The position numbers were made by a program, and so were the translations under genes. The notes under the pieces are model-generated. The model did no database searches. It was not told where the DNA came from and was given only the letters and a program-made list of their open reading frames with translations. A stretch of DNA of 64,000 nt, taken from NCBI RefSeq assembly GCF_032598785.1, contig NZ_CP102984.1; one strand, written 5' to 3'. How positions within the stretch are numbered: the first letter of the stretch is position 1; every line of letters begins with the position of its first letter. This document shows positions 17,689 through 27,181 of this stretch, in pieces. Source of the DNA: Terrisporobacter petrolearius (lineage in GTDB: Bacteria > Bacillota > Clostridia > Peptostreptococcales > Peptostreptococcaceae).

Positions 17689-17910
17689 ATGATATTTGAA
17701 AAATTACAAGGAATAATGGAAGAAAATTTATCGATAGAGAGAGATGAAATAAAATTAGACAGTACTTTTGCATCTTTAGGAATAGACTCATTAGACACAT
17801 TCCAATTAATAATAGAGATAGAAGAAGAATTTGGTATAGAAGTAGAAGCACCAGAAAGTATGAAAACTATAAAGGACGTAGTTAACTATATAGAAGAAAA
17901 GGCAAAATAA
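17689..17910 (+). CDS. acpP: Acyl carrier protein
   Basis: The start at 17689 (MIFEKLQG) follows TGGAGGA; the in-frame ATG at 17674 overlaps it and is unlikely. The protein is a 73-residue acidic four-helix carrier, with the phosphopantetheine serine at Ser 34 in GIDSLD. It shuttles the growing chain among the enzymes of this operon and is the target of AcpS, encoded about 1.3 kb upstream. The following fabK is 24 nt away. The leading gap of 143 nt may hold an additional promoter. Confidence 0.96.
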   Translation: MIFEKLQGIMEENLSIERDEIKLDSTFASLGIDSLDTFQLIIEIEEEFGIEVEAPESMKTIKDVVNYIEEKAK

Positions 17911-17934
17911 TAAGATATGGTTGCAGGAGGAAAT

Positions 17935-18870
17935 ATGAAAACTTCAAGGATAACAGAATTACTTAATATAGAATATCCAATAATTCAAGGTGGTATGGCT
18001 TGGATATCAGATGCTACTTTAGCAGCGTCAGTTAGTGAAGCAGGAGGCCTAGGAATTATAAGTGGAGTGGGCGATACAGAAGATGTTAGAGCTGAAATCA
18101 GAAAAACTAAATCACTTACTAAAAAGCCTTTTGGCATAAACATAATGCTTATGAGAGACAATATTGACGAAATCGCAAAGTTAGTATGTGATGAACAAAT
18201 TGCTGTAGTAACTACTGGTGCAGGAAGTCCTGGAAAATACATTGAAGATTGGAAAAAACACAATGTGAAAGTAATACCTGTTGTCCCTTCTGTAGCAATT
18301 GCAAAAAGAATGGAAAAATTCGGTGCAGATGCAGTTATAGTAGAAGGGATGGAAGCAGGAGGTCATATTGGTCAATTGACAACTATGAGTTTAGTACCAC
18401 AAGTTGTGGATGCAGTGGATATCCCTGTAATAGCAGCAGGAGGTATAGGTGATGGAAGAGGTATAGCAGCATCATTTATGCTTGGAGCTTGTGGAGTACA
18501 AATGGGAACTAGATTTTTAGTATCAAAAGAATGCAAGGTTCATGAGAATTATAAAGATAGAGTTTTAAACGCAAAAGATATAGATACTGAAGTTACAGGA
18601 ACAAGTACATCTCATCCAGTTAGAGTTTTAAGAAATAAACTTACTAGAGAATATATAAGACTTGAAAAAACTAATGCTGACCCAGAAGAAATAGAAGCTT
18701 TAGGAAAAGGAGCTTTAAGAAAAGCTGTAGTAGATGGTGATGTTAATAACGGTAGTGTTATGGCAGGTCAAATAGCAGGGCTTGTTAGTAAAAAGCAAAC
18801 TTGTAAAGAAATTATAGATGAATTAATAAGTGAACTAGATTTAGTACTTGGGAGGGTTTGCAATGAGTAA
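17935..18870 (+). CDS. fabK: Flavin-dependent enoyl-ACP reductase II
   Basis: FabK is the FMN-containing, triclosan-resistant enoyl reductase that replaces FabI in many Firmicutes. It does the last reduction of each elongation round. The start at 17935 (MKTSRI) follows AGGAGG. Family landmarks are IIQGGMAWISDATLA, the FMN-phosphate region IAAGGIGDGRGIAA and the VEGMEAGGHIG loop with the catalytic-region His. At 311 aa it is of standard length. Its stop overlaps the fabD start by 8 nt. A second member of the superfamily is encoded at 25954-27009, but this one is in the synthase operon. Confidence 0.95.
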   Translation: MKTSRITELLNIEYPIIQGGMAWISDATLAASVSEAGGLGIISGVGDTEDVRAEIRKTKSLTKKPFGINIMLMRDNIDEIAKLVCDEQIAVVTTGAGSPGKYIEDWKKHNVKVIPVVPSVAIAKRMEKFGADAVIVEGMEAGGHIGQLTTMSLVPQVVDAVDIPVIAAGGIGDGRGIAASFMLGACGVQMGTRFLVSKECKVHENYKDRVLNAKDIDTEVTGTSTSHPVRVLRNKLTREYIRLEKTNADPEEIEALGKGALRKAVVDGDVNNGSVMAGQIAGLVSKKQTCKEIIDELISELDLVLGRVCNE

Positions 18871-19813
18871 TAAAATAGCATTTCTTTTTCCAGGCCAAGG
18901 ATCCCAATATATAAATATGGGAAAAGATTTATATGAAAATATAGAAAGTTGCAAAAACATATTTGATAAAGGTGAAGAAATTCTAGATATGCCTATAAAG
19001 GATTTAATTTTCAATGGTTCTATTGAAGAATTAACTAGAACTAAAAATAGCCAGCCTGCAATAATGCTAACATCTCTAGCCTGCCAAAAAGCTCTGGAGG
19101 AGTCAGGGGTTGAAGCTGACTATGCTTTAGGATTATCTTTAGGAGAATATGGAGCTTTAGTATATGGTGGAATGCTTTCTTTTGAAGATGGGATGAAACT
19201 TATAAAGACAAGAGCACAGATTATGGATTCAGAGGTAAGCACAGAAGAAGGAACTATGGCAGCGGTACTAAAGCTTGATAATGACAAAGTTGAAGAACTT
19301 ATAAAAAGAGCTAGTGAGTTTGGACTTGTGGAAGGTGCAAACTATAACTGTCCTGGTCAAGTTGTAATATCAGGGGAGCACAAGGCAATAAAAGCTAGCA
19401 TAAAAATAGGAAAAGAACTAAAAGGAATGGTAGTACCTTTAAAAGTAAGTGGACCTTTCCACAGTTCTATATATGAAAAAGCTAGTTATAAATTTTATGA
19501 AGAATTACAAAAAGCAAATATAAATAAATTTAAAAAGACAGTTTACTCTAATGTAAAGGGAAGCCCTTATGAAGAAGGTGATGATGTTAAGGAGTTATTA
19601 AGACAACAAATAATGTCATCAGTACTTTTTGAAAAAAGTATAAAAGATTTAATTGACAGAGGAGTTAATACTTTTATAGAAGTAGGTCCAGGTAAAACTT
19701 TAACTGGATTTGTAAAGAAAATAAATAAAGATGTAAAAATCTATAATGTAGAAGATTTGAAATCTTTAAGAGAAACAGTTGAAAGTTTAAAGCTTGATAA
19801 AATTAATGCTTAA
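18863..19813 (+). CDS. fabD: Malonyl-CoA:ACP transacylase
   Basis: FabD loads malonyl groups from CoA onto ACP. The start at 18863 (MSNKIAFLFPGQGSQ) follows GGGAGG inside the end of fabK. The oxyanion-hole GQGSQ, nucleophile Ser 92 in GLSLGEYG (Leu instead of the usual His next to the Ser) and catalytic His 200 (SGPFHSS) are all present. It is 316 residues, normal for the family. FabG starts 25 nt after its stop. Confidence 0.96.
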   Translation: MSNKIAFLFPGQGSQYINMGKDLYENIESCKNIFDKGEEILDMPIKDLIFNGSIEELTRTKNSQPAIMLTSLACQKALEESGVEADYALGLSLGEYGALVYGGMLSFEDGMKLIKTRAQIMDSEVSTEEGTMAAVLKLDNDKVEELIKRASEFGLVEGANYNCPGQVVISGEHKAIKASIKIGKELKGMVVPLKVSGPFHSSIYEKASYKFYEELQKANINKFKKTVYSNVKGSPYEEGDDVKELLRQQIMSSVLFEKSIKDLIDRGVNTFIEVGPGKTLTGFVKKINKDVKIYNVEDLKSLRETVESLKLDKINA

Positions 19814-19838
19814 GCTTTGAATAACAGGAGGTAAGTTA

Positions 19839-20579
19839 ATGTTACAAGGAAAATGTGCAGTAATTACAGGTGCTTCTAGAGGTATAGGCAGAGAAATTGC
19901 TATAAAATATGCCAAAGAAGGCGCTAATATAGTGCTTAATTATAGAAATAGTGAAACAGAAGCTCTTCAGTTAAAAGAAGAATTAGATAAACTAGGATCT
20001 GATACTTTGATTATCAAAGCAAACGTAAGTAATTTTGAAGAAGCTGAGAAATTAATAAAAGAAGCTAAAGAAGTTTTTGGAAGAGTAGATATACTAGTTA
20101 ATAATGCTGGTATAACAAAAGATAACTTAATAATGAGAATGAAAGAGGAAGATTTTGATAGTGTTATAGATGTTAATTTAAAAGGAGCATTTAATTGTCT
20201 AAAAGCAGTGACTCCAATAATGATAAGACAAAAATCTGGAAAGATAATAAATATGTCTTCAGTAGTTGGTGTTATAGGTAATGCAGGACAAGTGAATTAC
20301 TGTGCATCAAAAGCAGGTCTTATTGGAATGACAAAATCTTTAGCACGTGAAATTGGAGGCAAAAATATAAATGTAAATGCCATTGCTCCAGGGTTTATAG
20401 ATACTGATATGACAAAAGTATTAAGTGAAGACCAAAAGAAAAACATAATGTCTCAAGTGCCTCTTAAAAGATTAGGTCAAGCAGAGGATATTGCTAATTT
20501 AGCATTATTTTTAGCTAGTAATCAATCGGATTATATAACAGGTCAAGTCATTCATGTGGATGGCGGCATGGCAATGTAG
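19839..20579 (+). CDS. fabG: 3-oxoacyl-ACP reductase
   Basis: This short-chain dehydrogenase reduces beta-keto-ACP with NADPH. It shows the cofactor loop TGASRGIG (residues 10-17), NNAG, the catalytic Ser in NMSSVVG (about 140), and Tyr 154/Lys 158 in YCASK. The end HVDGGMAM is the typical FabG C-terminus. It has 246 residues. CAGGAGGT precedes the ATG. It lies between fabD and fabF with short gaps of 25 and 9 nt. Confidence 0.97.
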   Translation: MLQGKCAVITGASRGIGREIAIKYAKEGANIVLNYRNSETEALQLKEELDKLGSDTLIIKANVSNFEEAEKLIKEAKEVFGRVDILVNNAGITKDNLIMRMKEEDFDSVIDVNLKGAFNCLKAVTPIMIRQKSGKIINMSSVVGVIGNAGQVNYCASKAGLIGMTKSLAREIGGKNINVNAIAPGFIDTDMTKVLSEDQKKNIMSQVPLKRLGQAEDIANLALFLASNQSDYITGQVIHVDGGMAM

Positions 20580-20588
20580 GAGGTTTTT

Positions 20589-21824
20589 ATGAATAAAAGA
20601 GTAGTTATTACAGGAATAGGTGCTGTTACTCCAATTGGAAATAGCGCTGAAGAATTTTGGACTAATGCTAAAAATGGAAAATTAGGAATCGACTTTATTA
20701 AGTCAATGGACGTTGAAAATCTAGATGTAAAAATTGCTGGAGAAGTCAAAGACTTAAAAATAGAAGATTATTTAGATAAAAAAGAATGTAGAAGACTTGA
20801 TAAGTTTACACAATATGCGCTTATAGCTAGTGAAGAAGCCATAAAACAGTCAGGTATTAATATGGATGAAATAGATAAAAATAGAGTTGGTGTAATGGTT
20901 GGTTCAGGTATAGGAGGTTTCCATACTCATGAAAATGAATTTGGAAATTTATACAAAAAAGGACCTAAAAGAATATCTCCAATGTATATCCCTATGACTA
21001 TAATCAATGCAGGTGCTGCTAATATTGCTATTAAATATGGTGCGAGAGGAACCTGTACATCAGCTGTAACAGCTTGTGCTACAGGAACTAATAATATAGG
21101 AGATGCATTTAGACATATAAAACATGGATATGCAGATGTAATGATAAGTGGAGGATGTGAAGCATCTATCACGACTATAGCCATAGCTGGGTTTAGTAAT
21201 ATGAAAGCTCTAAACTCTAAAAATACACCTGAAAGAGCATCAATACCATTTGACAAAGATAGAAGTGGATTTGTTATGGGTGAAGGGGCAGGTATATTAG
21301 TTATTGAAAGTTTGGACCATGCACTGAAAAGAGGAGCGAATATACTATGTGAAATAGTAGGATATGGGTCAACTTGTGATGCATATCATATAACTTCTCC
21401 AGATCCAGAAGGAACAAGTGCATCAAAATCAATGAGAGATGCCATTGATGAAGCTGGTATCAATCCAAGTGAAGTTTCTTATATAAATGCTCATGGTACA
21501 TCAACACCATACAATGATTTATTTGAAACTAGAGCAATTAAAAAAGTATTTGAAGAAGATGCAAAAAACATTCCTATTTCTTCAACTAAATCTATGACAG
21601 GTCACTTGTTAGGTGCAGCAGGAGCAATAGAATCCATAGCTTGTATAAAATCTTTACAAGAAGGATTTATACATCCAACTATAGGTTATAGTGAAAGTGA
21701 AGAAGAATTGGATTTAGACTATGTTCCTAATGTGGGAAGAGAGAAAGAGCTTAAATATGCTCTAAGTAACTCACTAGGATTCGGTGGTCATAATGCCTCA
21801 CTATTATTCAAAAAGTGGGACTAA
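20589..21824 (+). CDS. fabF: 3-oxoacyl-ACP synthase II
   Basis: FabF elongates acyl-ACP with malonyl-ACP. The catalytic triad is Cys 163 (TACATGTNN), His 302 (NAHGTSTPYND) and His 339 (MTGHLLG). The 411-residue length fits. TAGGAGGT overlaps the fabG stop region, giving tight coupling. Being the only elongating ketosynthase in the operon, it presumably handles all chain lengths, including unsaturated ones; no fabA/fabM-type isomerase is seen in this window. Confidence 0.97.
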   Translation: MNKRVVITGIGAVTPIGNSAEEFWTNAKNGKLGIDFIKSMDVENLDVKIAGEVKDLKIEDYLDKKECRRLDKFTQYALIASEEAIKQSGINMDEIDKNRVGVMVGSGIGGFHTHENEFGNLYKKGPKRISPMYIPMTIINAGAANIAIKYGARGTCTSAVTACATGTNNIGDAFRHIKHGYADVMISGGCEASITTIAIAGFSNMKALNSKNTPERASIPFDKDRSGFVMGEGAGILVIESLDHALKRGANILCEIVGYGSTCDAYHITSPDPEGTSASKSMRDAIDEAGINPSEVSYINAHGTSTPYNDLFETRAIKKVFEEDAKNIPISSTKSMTGHLLGAAGAIESIACIKSLQEGFIHPTIGYSESEEELDLDYVPNVGREKELKYALSNSLGFGGHNASLLFKKWD

Positions 21825-21837
21825 ATAGGAGGATAAT

Positions 21838-22338
21838 ATGAGATTTGATGAAGTAAAAGAACTTATTGAACTTATTAACAGCTCCAATTTATCTTATTTT
21901 GAAATGAGAGATGAAAAAGAGTTTATAAAAATGGATAAATCAATTACAAGAAATTATTCATCTAATAATAATGATTTATGTGATAATAATTCAAAGAAAA
22001 TAGACATTAATAATTCTAGTAATGATGATATAAAAATAGAATTTAAAGAAAATGTTGAAGAAAATAATGCTTCTCAAAACAATGATGATGCTACTGGTAT
22101 GGAAGTAATAGCTTCACCAATAGTTGGAACATTTTATGAATCTATGTCACCAGATGATGGTCCTTTTGTAAGCATAGGCCAAAAAATAAGCAAAGGTGAA
22201 GTAGTTTGTATCGTTGAAGCTATGAAACTTATGAATGAAATTAGTGCAGAATTTGATTGTGAAATAGTTAGTGTATTAAGCGAAAATGGAAAAATGGTTC
22301 AATATGGAGAGCCATTATTCAAAGTAAGGAGAGTATAA
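21838..22338 (+). CDS. accB: Biotin carboxyl carrier protein of acetyl-CoA carboxylase
   Basis: The 166-residue protein has an N-terminal AccB helix, a long Asn/Asp/Ser-rich linker (about residues 40-85) and a C-terminal biotinyl domain. The biotinylated Lys is 130 in VEAMKLMNEI. It carries CO2 from AccC to the AccDA transferase. TAGGAGG precedes the ATG. The fabZ start directly abuts its stop. Confidence 0.96.
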   Translation: MRFDEVKELIELINSSNLSYFEMRDEKEFIKMDKSITRNYSSNNNDLCDNNSKKIDINNSSNDDIKIEFKENVEENNASQNNDDATGMEVIASPIVGTFYESMSPDDGPFVSIGQKISKGEVVCIVEAMKLMNEISAEFDCEIVSVLSENGKMVQYGEPLFKVRRV

Positions 22339-22761
22339 ATGTTAACTGTTAAAGAAATAAAAGATATTTTACCTCATAGATACCCATTTTTAATGATAGA
22401 TAGAGTTGAAGAAGTAGTAGAAGGAAAAAGTGCAAAAGGATATAAAAATGTAACTATAAATGAGAACTTTTTCAATGGACATTTTCCAGACTATCCTGTA
22501 ATGCCAGGAGTATTAATCTTAGAAGCATTGGCTCAAATGGGGGCAATCTGCATACTTTCACAAGAAGAATTCAAAGGTAAAATAGGATTTTTAGTTGGAG
22601 CAGATAAAGTAAGATGGAAAAAGCAAGTAACACCAGGAGATAAACTAAATCTAGAAATAGAAATAGTAAAGTTAAGAGGAAGTATTGGTGTAGGAAAAGG
22701 TAAAGCTACTGTAGATGGAAGTATAGTTTGTGAAGGCGAAATAATGTTTGCTATTGGGTAG
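22339..22761 (+). CDS. fabZ: 3-hydroxyacyl-ACP dehydratase
   Basis: FabZ removes water from 3-hydroxyacyl-ACP. This hot-dog fold protein of 140 residues starts with the typical LPHRYPFLMIDR and has catalytic His 48 (NGHFPDYPVMPGV) and Glu 62 (LEALAQ). Its ATG follows the accB stop with no gap, and AAGGAGA lies within the end of accB. The placement of fabZ between accB and accC is characteristic of this operon type. Confidence 0.97.
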   Translation: MLTVKEIKDILPHRYPFLMIDRVEEVVEGKSAKGYKNVTINENFFNGHFPDYPVMPGVLILEALAQMGAICILSQEEFKGKIGFLVGADKVRWKKQVTPGDKLNLEIEIVKLRGSIGVGKGKATVDGSIVCEGEIMFAIG

Positions 22762-22769
22762 GTGATATT

Positions 22770-24122
22770 ATGTTAAAGAAAATTCTTATAGCTAACAGAG
22801 GTGAAATTGCAGTAAGAATAATTAGGGCTTGTAGAGAGCTTAATATAAGAACTGTGGCTATTTATTCTGAGCAAGACAAAAATGCCCTTCATACACAAAT
22901 GGCAGATGAAGCTGTTTGTGTAGGAGGACCGCTTAGTAAAGATAGTTATTTAAATATGACAAATATTTTAAGTGCATGTGTTTTAACAGGATGTGAAGGT
23001 ATACATCCCGGTTTTGGATTTTTATCAGAAAATCCTAAGTTCGCAAAAATGTGCAGAGAATGCAATATAAAATTTATTGGACCAGATTATGAAACTATTG
23101 AACTAATGGGTGATAAAGCAAGAGCTAGAGAAATAATGAAAAAAGCACATGTTCCTGTTGTACCAGGATATGAAGGTGAAATACTTTCTTATGATCATGC
23201 CCTAGATATAGCTAAAAATATAGGATTTCCACTGATGATAAAAGCCGCTGCTGGTGGTGGAGGAAAGGGAATAAGAATAGTAAGAGATATTAAAGAATTT
23301 AAACGTAATTTTGAAGCTGCCAAATTAGAATCAAAAGCTTGTTTTGGCGAAGATAAGGTATATATTGAGAAGTTTATAGAAAATCCCAGACATATTGAAT
23401 TCCAAGTATTGGCCGATGAGTATGGGAATGTAATTCATTTAGGTGAAAGAGAATGTTCATTGCAAAGAAATAACCAAAAAGTTTTAGAGGAGGCCCCATC
23501 TGTGTTTCTAAATGATGATTTAAGAGAAAAAATGGGGAAAGTTGCAGTTAAAGCAGCTCAGGCTGTTGATTATAAAAATGCAGGAACTATAGAATTTTTA
23601 GTAGATTATAGTGGTGAATTCTACTTTATGGAAATGAATACAAGAATTCAAGTTGAGCATCCTATTACAGAAATGGTTACAAATATAGATATAGTAAAAG
23701 AACAGTTAAAGATAGCCTCAGGTATGAAGATGGAAATTGGCCAGGAAGATATAAAAATATCTGGCCATGCTATAGAGTGCAGAATAAATGCAGAAGATCC
23801 AAAGAATAATTTTAGACCATGTCCAGGTGTAATAACAGAATTATATACTCCATCAGGTTTAGGAGTTAGGGTTGATAGTGCTATTTATTGTGGATATGAA
23901 ATTCCACCATATTATGATTCAATGATAGGAAAGCTTATAACTTTCGGAGATGACAGAGAAACTGCCATAATTAAAATGAAAAGAGCCCTAGATGAATTTG
24001 CCATAGGTGGTGTTACAACAAATATAGATTTTCAATATGAAATACTGGAACATGAAGATTTTATAAATGGAAATTATAATACTTCTTTTATAGAGAATAA
24101 GTTGGTGAATAATAATGCTTAA
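22770..24122 (+). CDS. accC: Acetyl-CoA carboxylase, biotin carboxylase subunit
   Basis: The 450-residue ATP-grasp enzyme carboxylates the biotin on AccB. It has the N-terminal ILIANRGEIAVRIIRACRE, the glycine-rich ATP loop AAAGGGGKGIR, HIEFQVLADEYGN, and the active-site EMNTRIQVEHPITE. All are intact. It overlaps accD by 8 nt (start codon at 24115), indicating translational coupling within the carboxylase gene block. Confidence 0.97.
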   Translation: MLKKILIANRGEIAVRIIRACRELNIRTVAIYSEQDKNALHTQMADEAVCVGGPLSKDSYLNMTNILSACVLTGCEGIHPGFGFLSENPKFAKMCRECNIKFIGPDYETIELMGDKARAREIMKKAHVPVVPGYEGEILSYDHALDIAKNIGFPLMIKAAAGGGGKGIRIVRDIKEFKRNFEAAKLESKACFGEDKVYIEKFIENPRHIEFQVLADEYGNVIHLGERECSLQRNNQKVLEEAPSVFLNDDLREKMGKVAVKAAQAVDYKNAGTIEFLVDYSGEFYFMEMNTRIQVEHPITEMVTNIDIVKEQLKIASGMKMEIGQEDIKISGHAIECRINAEDPKNNFRPCPGVITELYTPSGLGVRVDSAIYCGYEIPPYYDSMIGKLITFGDDRETAIIKMKRALDEFAIGGVTTNIDFQYEILEHEDFINGNYNTSFIENKLVNNNA

Positions 24123-24987
24123 AAATTTATTTAGAAAAAGAGAATATGTGACAGTAAGCACTAGAAACTTAGAAGATAGTTCCCATACTCCAAATATACC
24201 TAATGGAAAATGGACTAATTGCCCTAAATGTAAAAACATACTTTATAAAGAAGATTTAGATAGAAACTACAAGGTATGTATAGGATGTGGGCATCATTTT
24301 AGTATTTCTGCAAAGAATAGAATAAATCAAATATTTGATAAAAATACATTTGTGGAACTATTTAAAGAGATAGAAACTAAAAACCCTTTAAGTTTTGAAG
24401 GATATGAAGACAAATTAGAACTAAATCAAGCCAAATCTGGCCTAAAAGAAGCTGTCATAACAGGAACTGGAGAAATTAATTCTCTAAAGGTAGCAACTGC
24501 CATTATGGATAGTAACTTTATGATGGGTAGTATGGGATGTGCTGTAGGGGAAAAAATAACATGTATTGTAGAGTATGCAACAAAGAATAGACTTCCTCTT
24601 ATTATTTTTACAGCATCTGGTGGAGCTAGAATGCAAGAAGGAATATTTTCACTTATGCAAATGGCCAAAACTTCTTTAGCAATATCAAAGCATAATGAGG
24701 CAGGACTTTTATATATTAGTGTAATAACTCATCCTACAACAGGTGGTGTTACAGCTAGTTTTGCCATGGAAGGTGATATAATCATAAGTGAGCCAAATGC
24801 AGTAATTGGATTTGCAGGAAGAAGGGTAATAGAAAATACTATAAATGAAAAGCTACCAGAAGATTTCCAAAGTGCAGAGTTTGCTTTGGAAAAAGGATTT
24901 ATAGATTCTATTGTTAAAAGAAGGGATTTAAGAAACTATTTATACAAAGTTTTAAAATTACATGGGGTGAGAGAAAATGCAAAATAA
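24115..24987 (+). CDS. accD: Acetyl-CoA carboxyltransferase beta subunit
   Basis: The N-terminal C4 zinc ribbon (Cys 36, 39, 55, 58) is followed by a crotonase-like carboxyltransferase fold with FTASGGARMQEG and TGGVTASFAMEGD. With AccA it moves the carboxyl group from biotin to acetyl-CoA, making malonyl-CoA. It is 290 aa and overlaps both accC and accA (11 nt), so the three are coupled. Confidence 0.97.
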   Translation: MLKNLFRKREYVTVSTRNLEDSSHTPNIPNGKWTNCPKCKNILYKEDLDRNYKVCIGCGHHFSISAKNRINQIFDKNTFVELFKEIETKNPLSFEGYEDKLELNQAKSGLKEAVITGTGEINSLKVATAIMDSNFMMGSMGCAVGEKITCIVEYATKNRLPLIIFTASGGARMQEGIFSLMQMAKTSLAISKHNEAGLLYISVITHPTTGGVTASFAMEGDIIISEPNAVIGFAGRRVIENTINEKLPEDFQSAEFALEKGFIDSIVKRRDLRNYLYKVLKLHGVRENAK

Positions 24988-25777
24988 TGAAAACATAATA
25001 TGGGATAAGGTTAATCTTGCAAGACATAAAGATAGACCAAATGCTAAATTTTATATAGAAAACATATTTGATGAATTTATTGAACTTCATGGTGATAGAT
25101 CTTTTAGAGATGATAGGGCTGTAATTGGTGGAATTGGTAGTATAAATGATATAAATGTAACAGTTATTGGAATTAACAAAGGAAAAACCACAAAAGAAAA
25201 TATAGATATGAACTTCGGTATGGTTCATCCAGAAGGTTATAAAAAAGCATTAAGGCTAATGAAGCAAGCAGAAAAATTTAAAAGGCCTGTAATTTGTTTT
25301 ATAGATACTCCTGGAGCATTTTGTGGTATAGGAGCGGAAGAAAGAGGCCAAGGTCATGCTATAGCTCAAAACTTACTAGAAATGAGTAGTTTGAAAACTC
25401 CTGTAATATCAATAATTATAGGAGAAGGAGGTAGTGGTGGAGCATTAGCTCTTGCTCTAGGTGATAAAGTATATATGATGGAAAACTCAATTTATTCCAT
25501 TTTATCTCCAGAAGGATTTGCATCTATACTATGGAAAGATGTAAGTAAGGCAAAAAAGGCGGCTTTAGCCATGAAGATAACTTCTCATGACTTAAAAGAT
25601 TTTGGCATAATAGATGACATTATTATGGAGCCAGAAAATGGTGCTCAAGCAAACCCGCTTCAGGCAGCTGAAAATATAAAAGAATATATATTGAAGGATT
25701 TAGAGAATTTAATTCATATAGATTCTCATGAATTATTAAATAACAGATATGACAAATTTAGAAAAATGGGAAATTAA
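24977..25777 (+). CDS. accA: Acetyl-CoA carboxyltransferase alpha subunit
   Basis: This 266-residue protein matches the shorter Firmicute form of AccA, which lacks the long N-terminal extension of the enterobacterial enzyme. It has FIELHGDRSFRDD, IDTPGAFCGIGAEERGQ and the oxyanion-forming GEGGSGGALALA. It is the last gene of the eleven-gene fatty-acid operon and is followed by an imperfect terminator. Confidence 0.97.
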   Translation: MQNNENIIWDKVNLARHKDRPNAKFYIENIFDEFIELHGDRSFRDDRAVIGGIGSINDINVTVIGINKGKTTKENIDMNFGMVHPEGYKKALRLMKQAEKFKRPVICFIDTPGAFCGIGAEERGQGHAIAQNLLEMSSLKTPVISIIIGEGGSGGALALALGDKVYMMENSIYSILSPEGFASILWKDVSKAKKAALAMKITSHDLKDFGIIDDIIMEPENGAQANPLQAAENIKEYILKDLENLIHIDSHELLNNRYDKFRKMGN

Positions 25778-25780
25778 AAT

Positions 25781-25832
25781 AATAAAAATGGAGGGGATAC
25801 GATATAATCAGTAGATCCTTCATTTTTTATTG
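25781..25832 (+). terminator. Probable terminator of the fatty-acid operon
   Basis: AAAAATGGAGGGGA (about 25784-25797) pairs imperfectly with TCCTTCATTTTT (from 25816), ending in a T-rich tract right after accA. An apparent ribosome site (AGGAGGT near 25877) downstream has no usable start codon behind it. Confidence 0.6.
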
Positions 25833-25901
25833 TTTAAAATTATTGATACAATACATTTATTAAGCAATTAAAAATAGGAGGTAAAATAATAAATTACGTT
25901 C

Positions 25902-25944
25902 AATAAAAACTGGCTAATTCCAATAGAGTTAGCCAGTTTTTATT
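25902..25944. terminator. Bidirectional terminator between accA and the FabK paralogue
   Basis: AATAAAAACTGGCTAA (25902-25917) is perfectly complementary to 25929-25944, flanked by A- and T-runs. It serves the minus-strand gene ending at 25954 and backs up the fatty-acid operon terminator. Confidence 0.9.
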
Positions 25945-25953
25945 ATTTATGGT

Positions 25954-27009
25954 TTATATGTTATAAGTTAATTCATCAATAACTTCTTTTACTGATTTTA
26001 ATTCATTTATTTTGTATGCGTCTGCTCCACAAAACAATAGAGCATCATCCACATTGCCTTTTACTGCATTTATCAAAGCAGTTGAAATACAATAAGGTGT
26101 GTCCTTAGGATTACAAGGGATCAAACAATTATAGCACTTTGTAATTTTAGGTCTTGAACATGATACCTTATCAATAAATTTATTTTTTATTGCTCTTCCA
26201 GGAAGTCCAACAGGACTTTTAACTATTTGAATATCTTCTTCCTTGGCATTAACAAAAGTTTGTTTAAAGTTATCATGTGCATCACATTCATGAGTAGCAA
26301 CAAATCTAGTACCTACTTGAACACCACTAGCACCTAAATCTAAATATTTTTTCACATCAAGTCCGCAAGATATTCCGCCAGCAGCAATTACTGGTATTTT
26401 TTTATTGTATTTTTCTTCATATGTTTTTGTGATATCTAGAATTTTAATAAATTCATCATCATAATTAATTGATTTTATATCATCTAATTCATCATTACTA
26501 AAACCTAAATGACCACCAGCTTTAGGACCTTCCACAATTATTAAATCAGCTGTTGTCTTATCCTTTTTATCCCACATTTTTAGGATAACTTGTGCTGCTT
26601 TAGATGATGATACAATAGGAGCTATTTTAGTTGCACTATTTTTTACTAGTTTAGGCAGCTGTAAAGGTAGCCCAGCTCCAGAAATTATTAAATCACAGCC
26701 AGACTCTATTGCTGTTTTTACATGTTCTTCATAATAATTCATAGCTACCATTAAATTAACACCAATAATACCATTATTGGATTTTTCTTTAGCTATTTTA
26801 AGGTGCTTTTTTAAAGCTCTTAAATTTGCTTGTAAAGTGTTATTTTCAAAATCATCTTCGTCATACCCAATGTTAACACCTGATATAACCCCGATTCCAC
26901 CAGCATTACTAACGGCAGATGCTAAAGATGATCTAGACACACCAATACCCATGCCGCCTTGTATTACAGGTACTTTTGCAATTAAATTTCCTATTACTAA
27001 TTCTTTCAT
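25954..27009 (-). CDS. Nitronate monooxygenase-type flavoprotein (FabK superfamily)
   Basis: The FMN-dependent TIM barrel resembles FabK: VIQGGMGIGVSRSSLASAVS, VEGPKAGGHLGF, and IAAGGISCGLDVKKYLDLGA for FMN phosphate. It differs from the operon FabK by a C-terminal Cys-rich extension (CSRPKITKCYNCLIPC...YC, about residues 283-309) seen in a clostridial nitronate-monooxygenase/2-nitropropane-dioxygenase subgroup. It may oxidise nitronates or be another flavin reductase; sequence does not decide. GGAGG precedes the minus-strand ATG. It is transcribed alone, convergent with the fatty-acid operon. Confidence 0.85.
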   Translation of the reverse strand: MKELVIGNLIAKVPVIQGGMGIGVSRSSLASAVSNAGGIGVISGVNIGYDEDDFENNTLQANLRALKKHLKIAKEKSNNGIIGVNLMVAMNYYEEHVKTAIESGCDLIISGAGLPLQLPKLVKNSATKIAPIVSSSKAAQVILKMWDKKDKTTADLIIVEGPKAGGHLGFSNDELDDIKSINYDDEFIKILDITKTYEEKYNKKIPVIAAGGISCGLDVKKYLDLGASGVQVGTRFVATHECDAHDNFKQTFVNAKEEDIQIVKSPVGLPGRAIKNKFIDKVSCSRPKITKCYNCLIPCNPKDTPYCISTALINAVKGNVDDALLFCGADAYKINELKSVKEVIDELTYNI

Positions 27010-27030
27010 AAATTTCCTCCTATATAATGG

Positions 27031-27061
27031 GGAAATTTAAAATTAAAACTAACTAAGATTA
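27031..27061. repeat. Short AT-rich sequence shared with position 17568
   Basis: GGAAATTTAAAATTAA (27031-27046) and AACTAAGATTA (27051-27061) match the pair upstream of acpP-fabK. Here the motif lies 21 nt upstream of the minus-strand flavoprotein start, in opposite orientation relative to that gene. Confidence 0.5.
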
Positions 27062-27181
27062 CTTAATATTATACTATAAAACTTAGTATTTTCATACTAT
27101 AATAATCTTATGAGTACCTGGAAAATACAAGGTTTTGCATATATAAATTTAAATTTTGAAAGGAGGTCTAAAAGTAAGTTT

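Noticed and set aside
25876..25900. Small gene behind AGGAGGT near 25877
   Set aside because: No start codon at proper distance and no open frame before the terminator.
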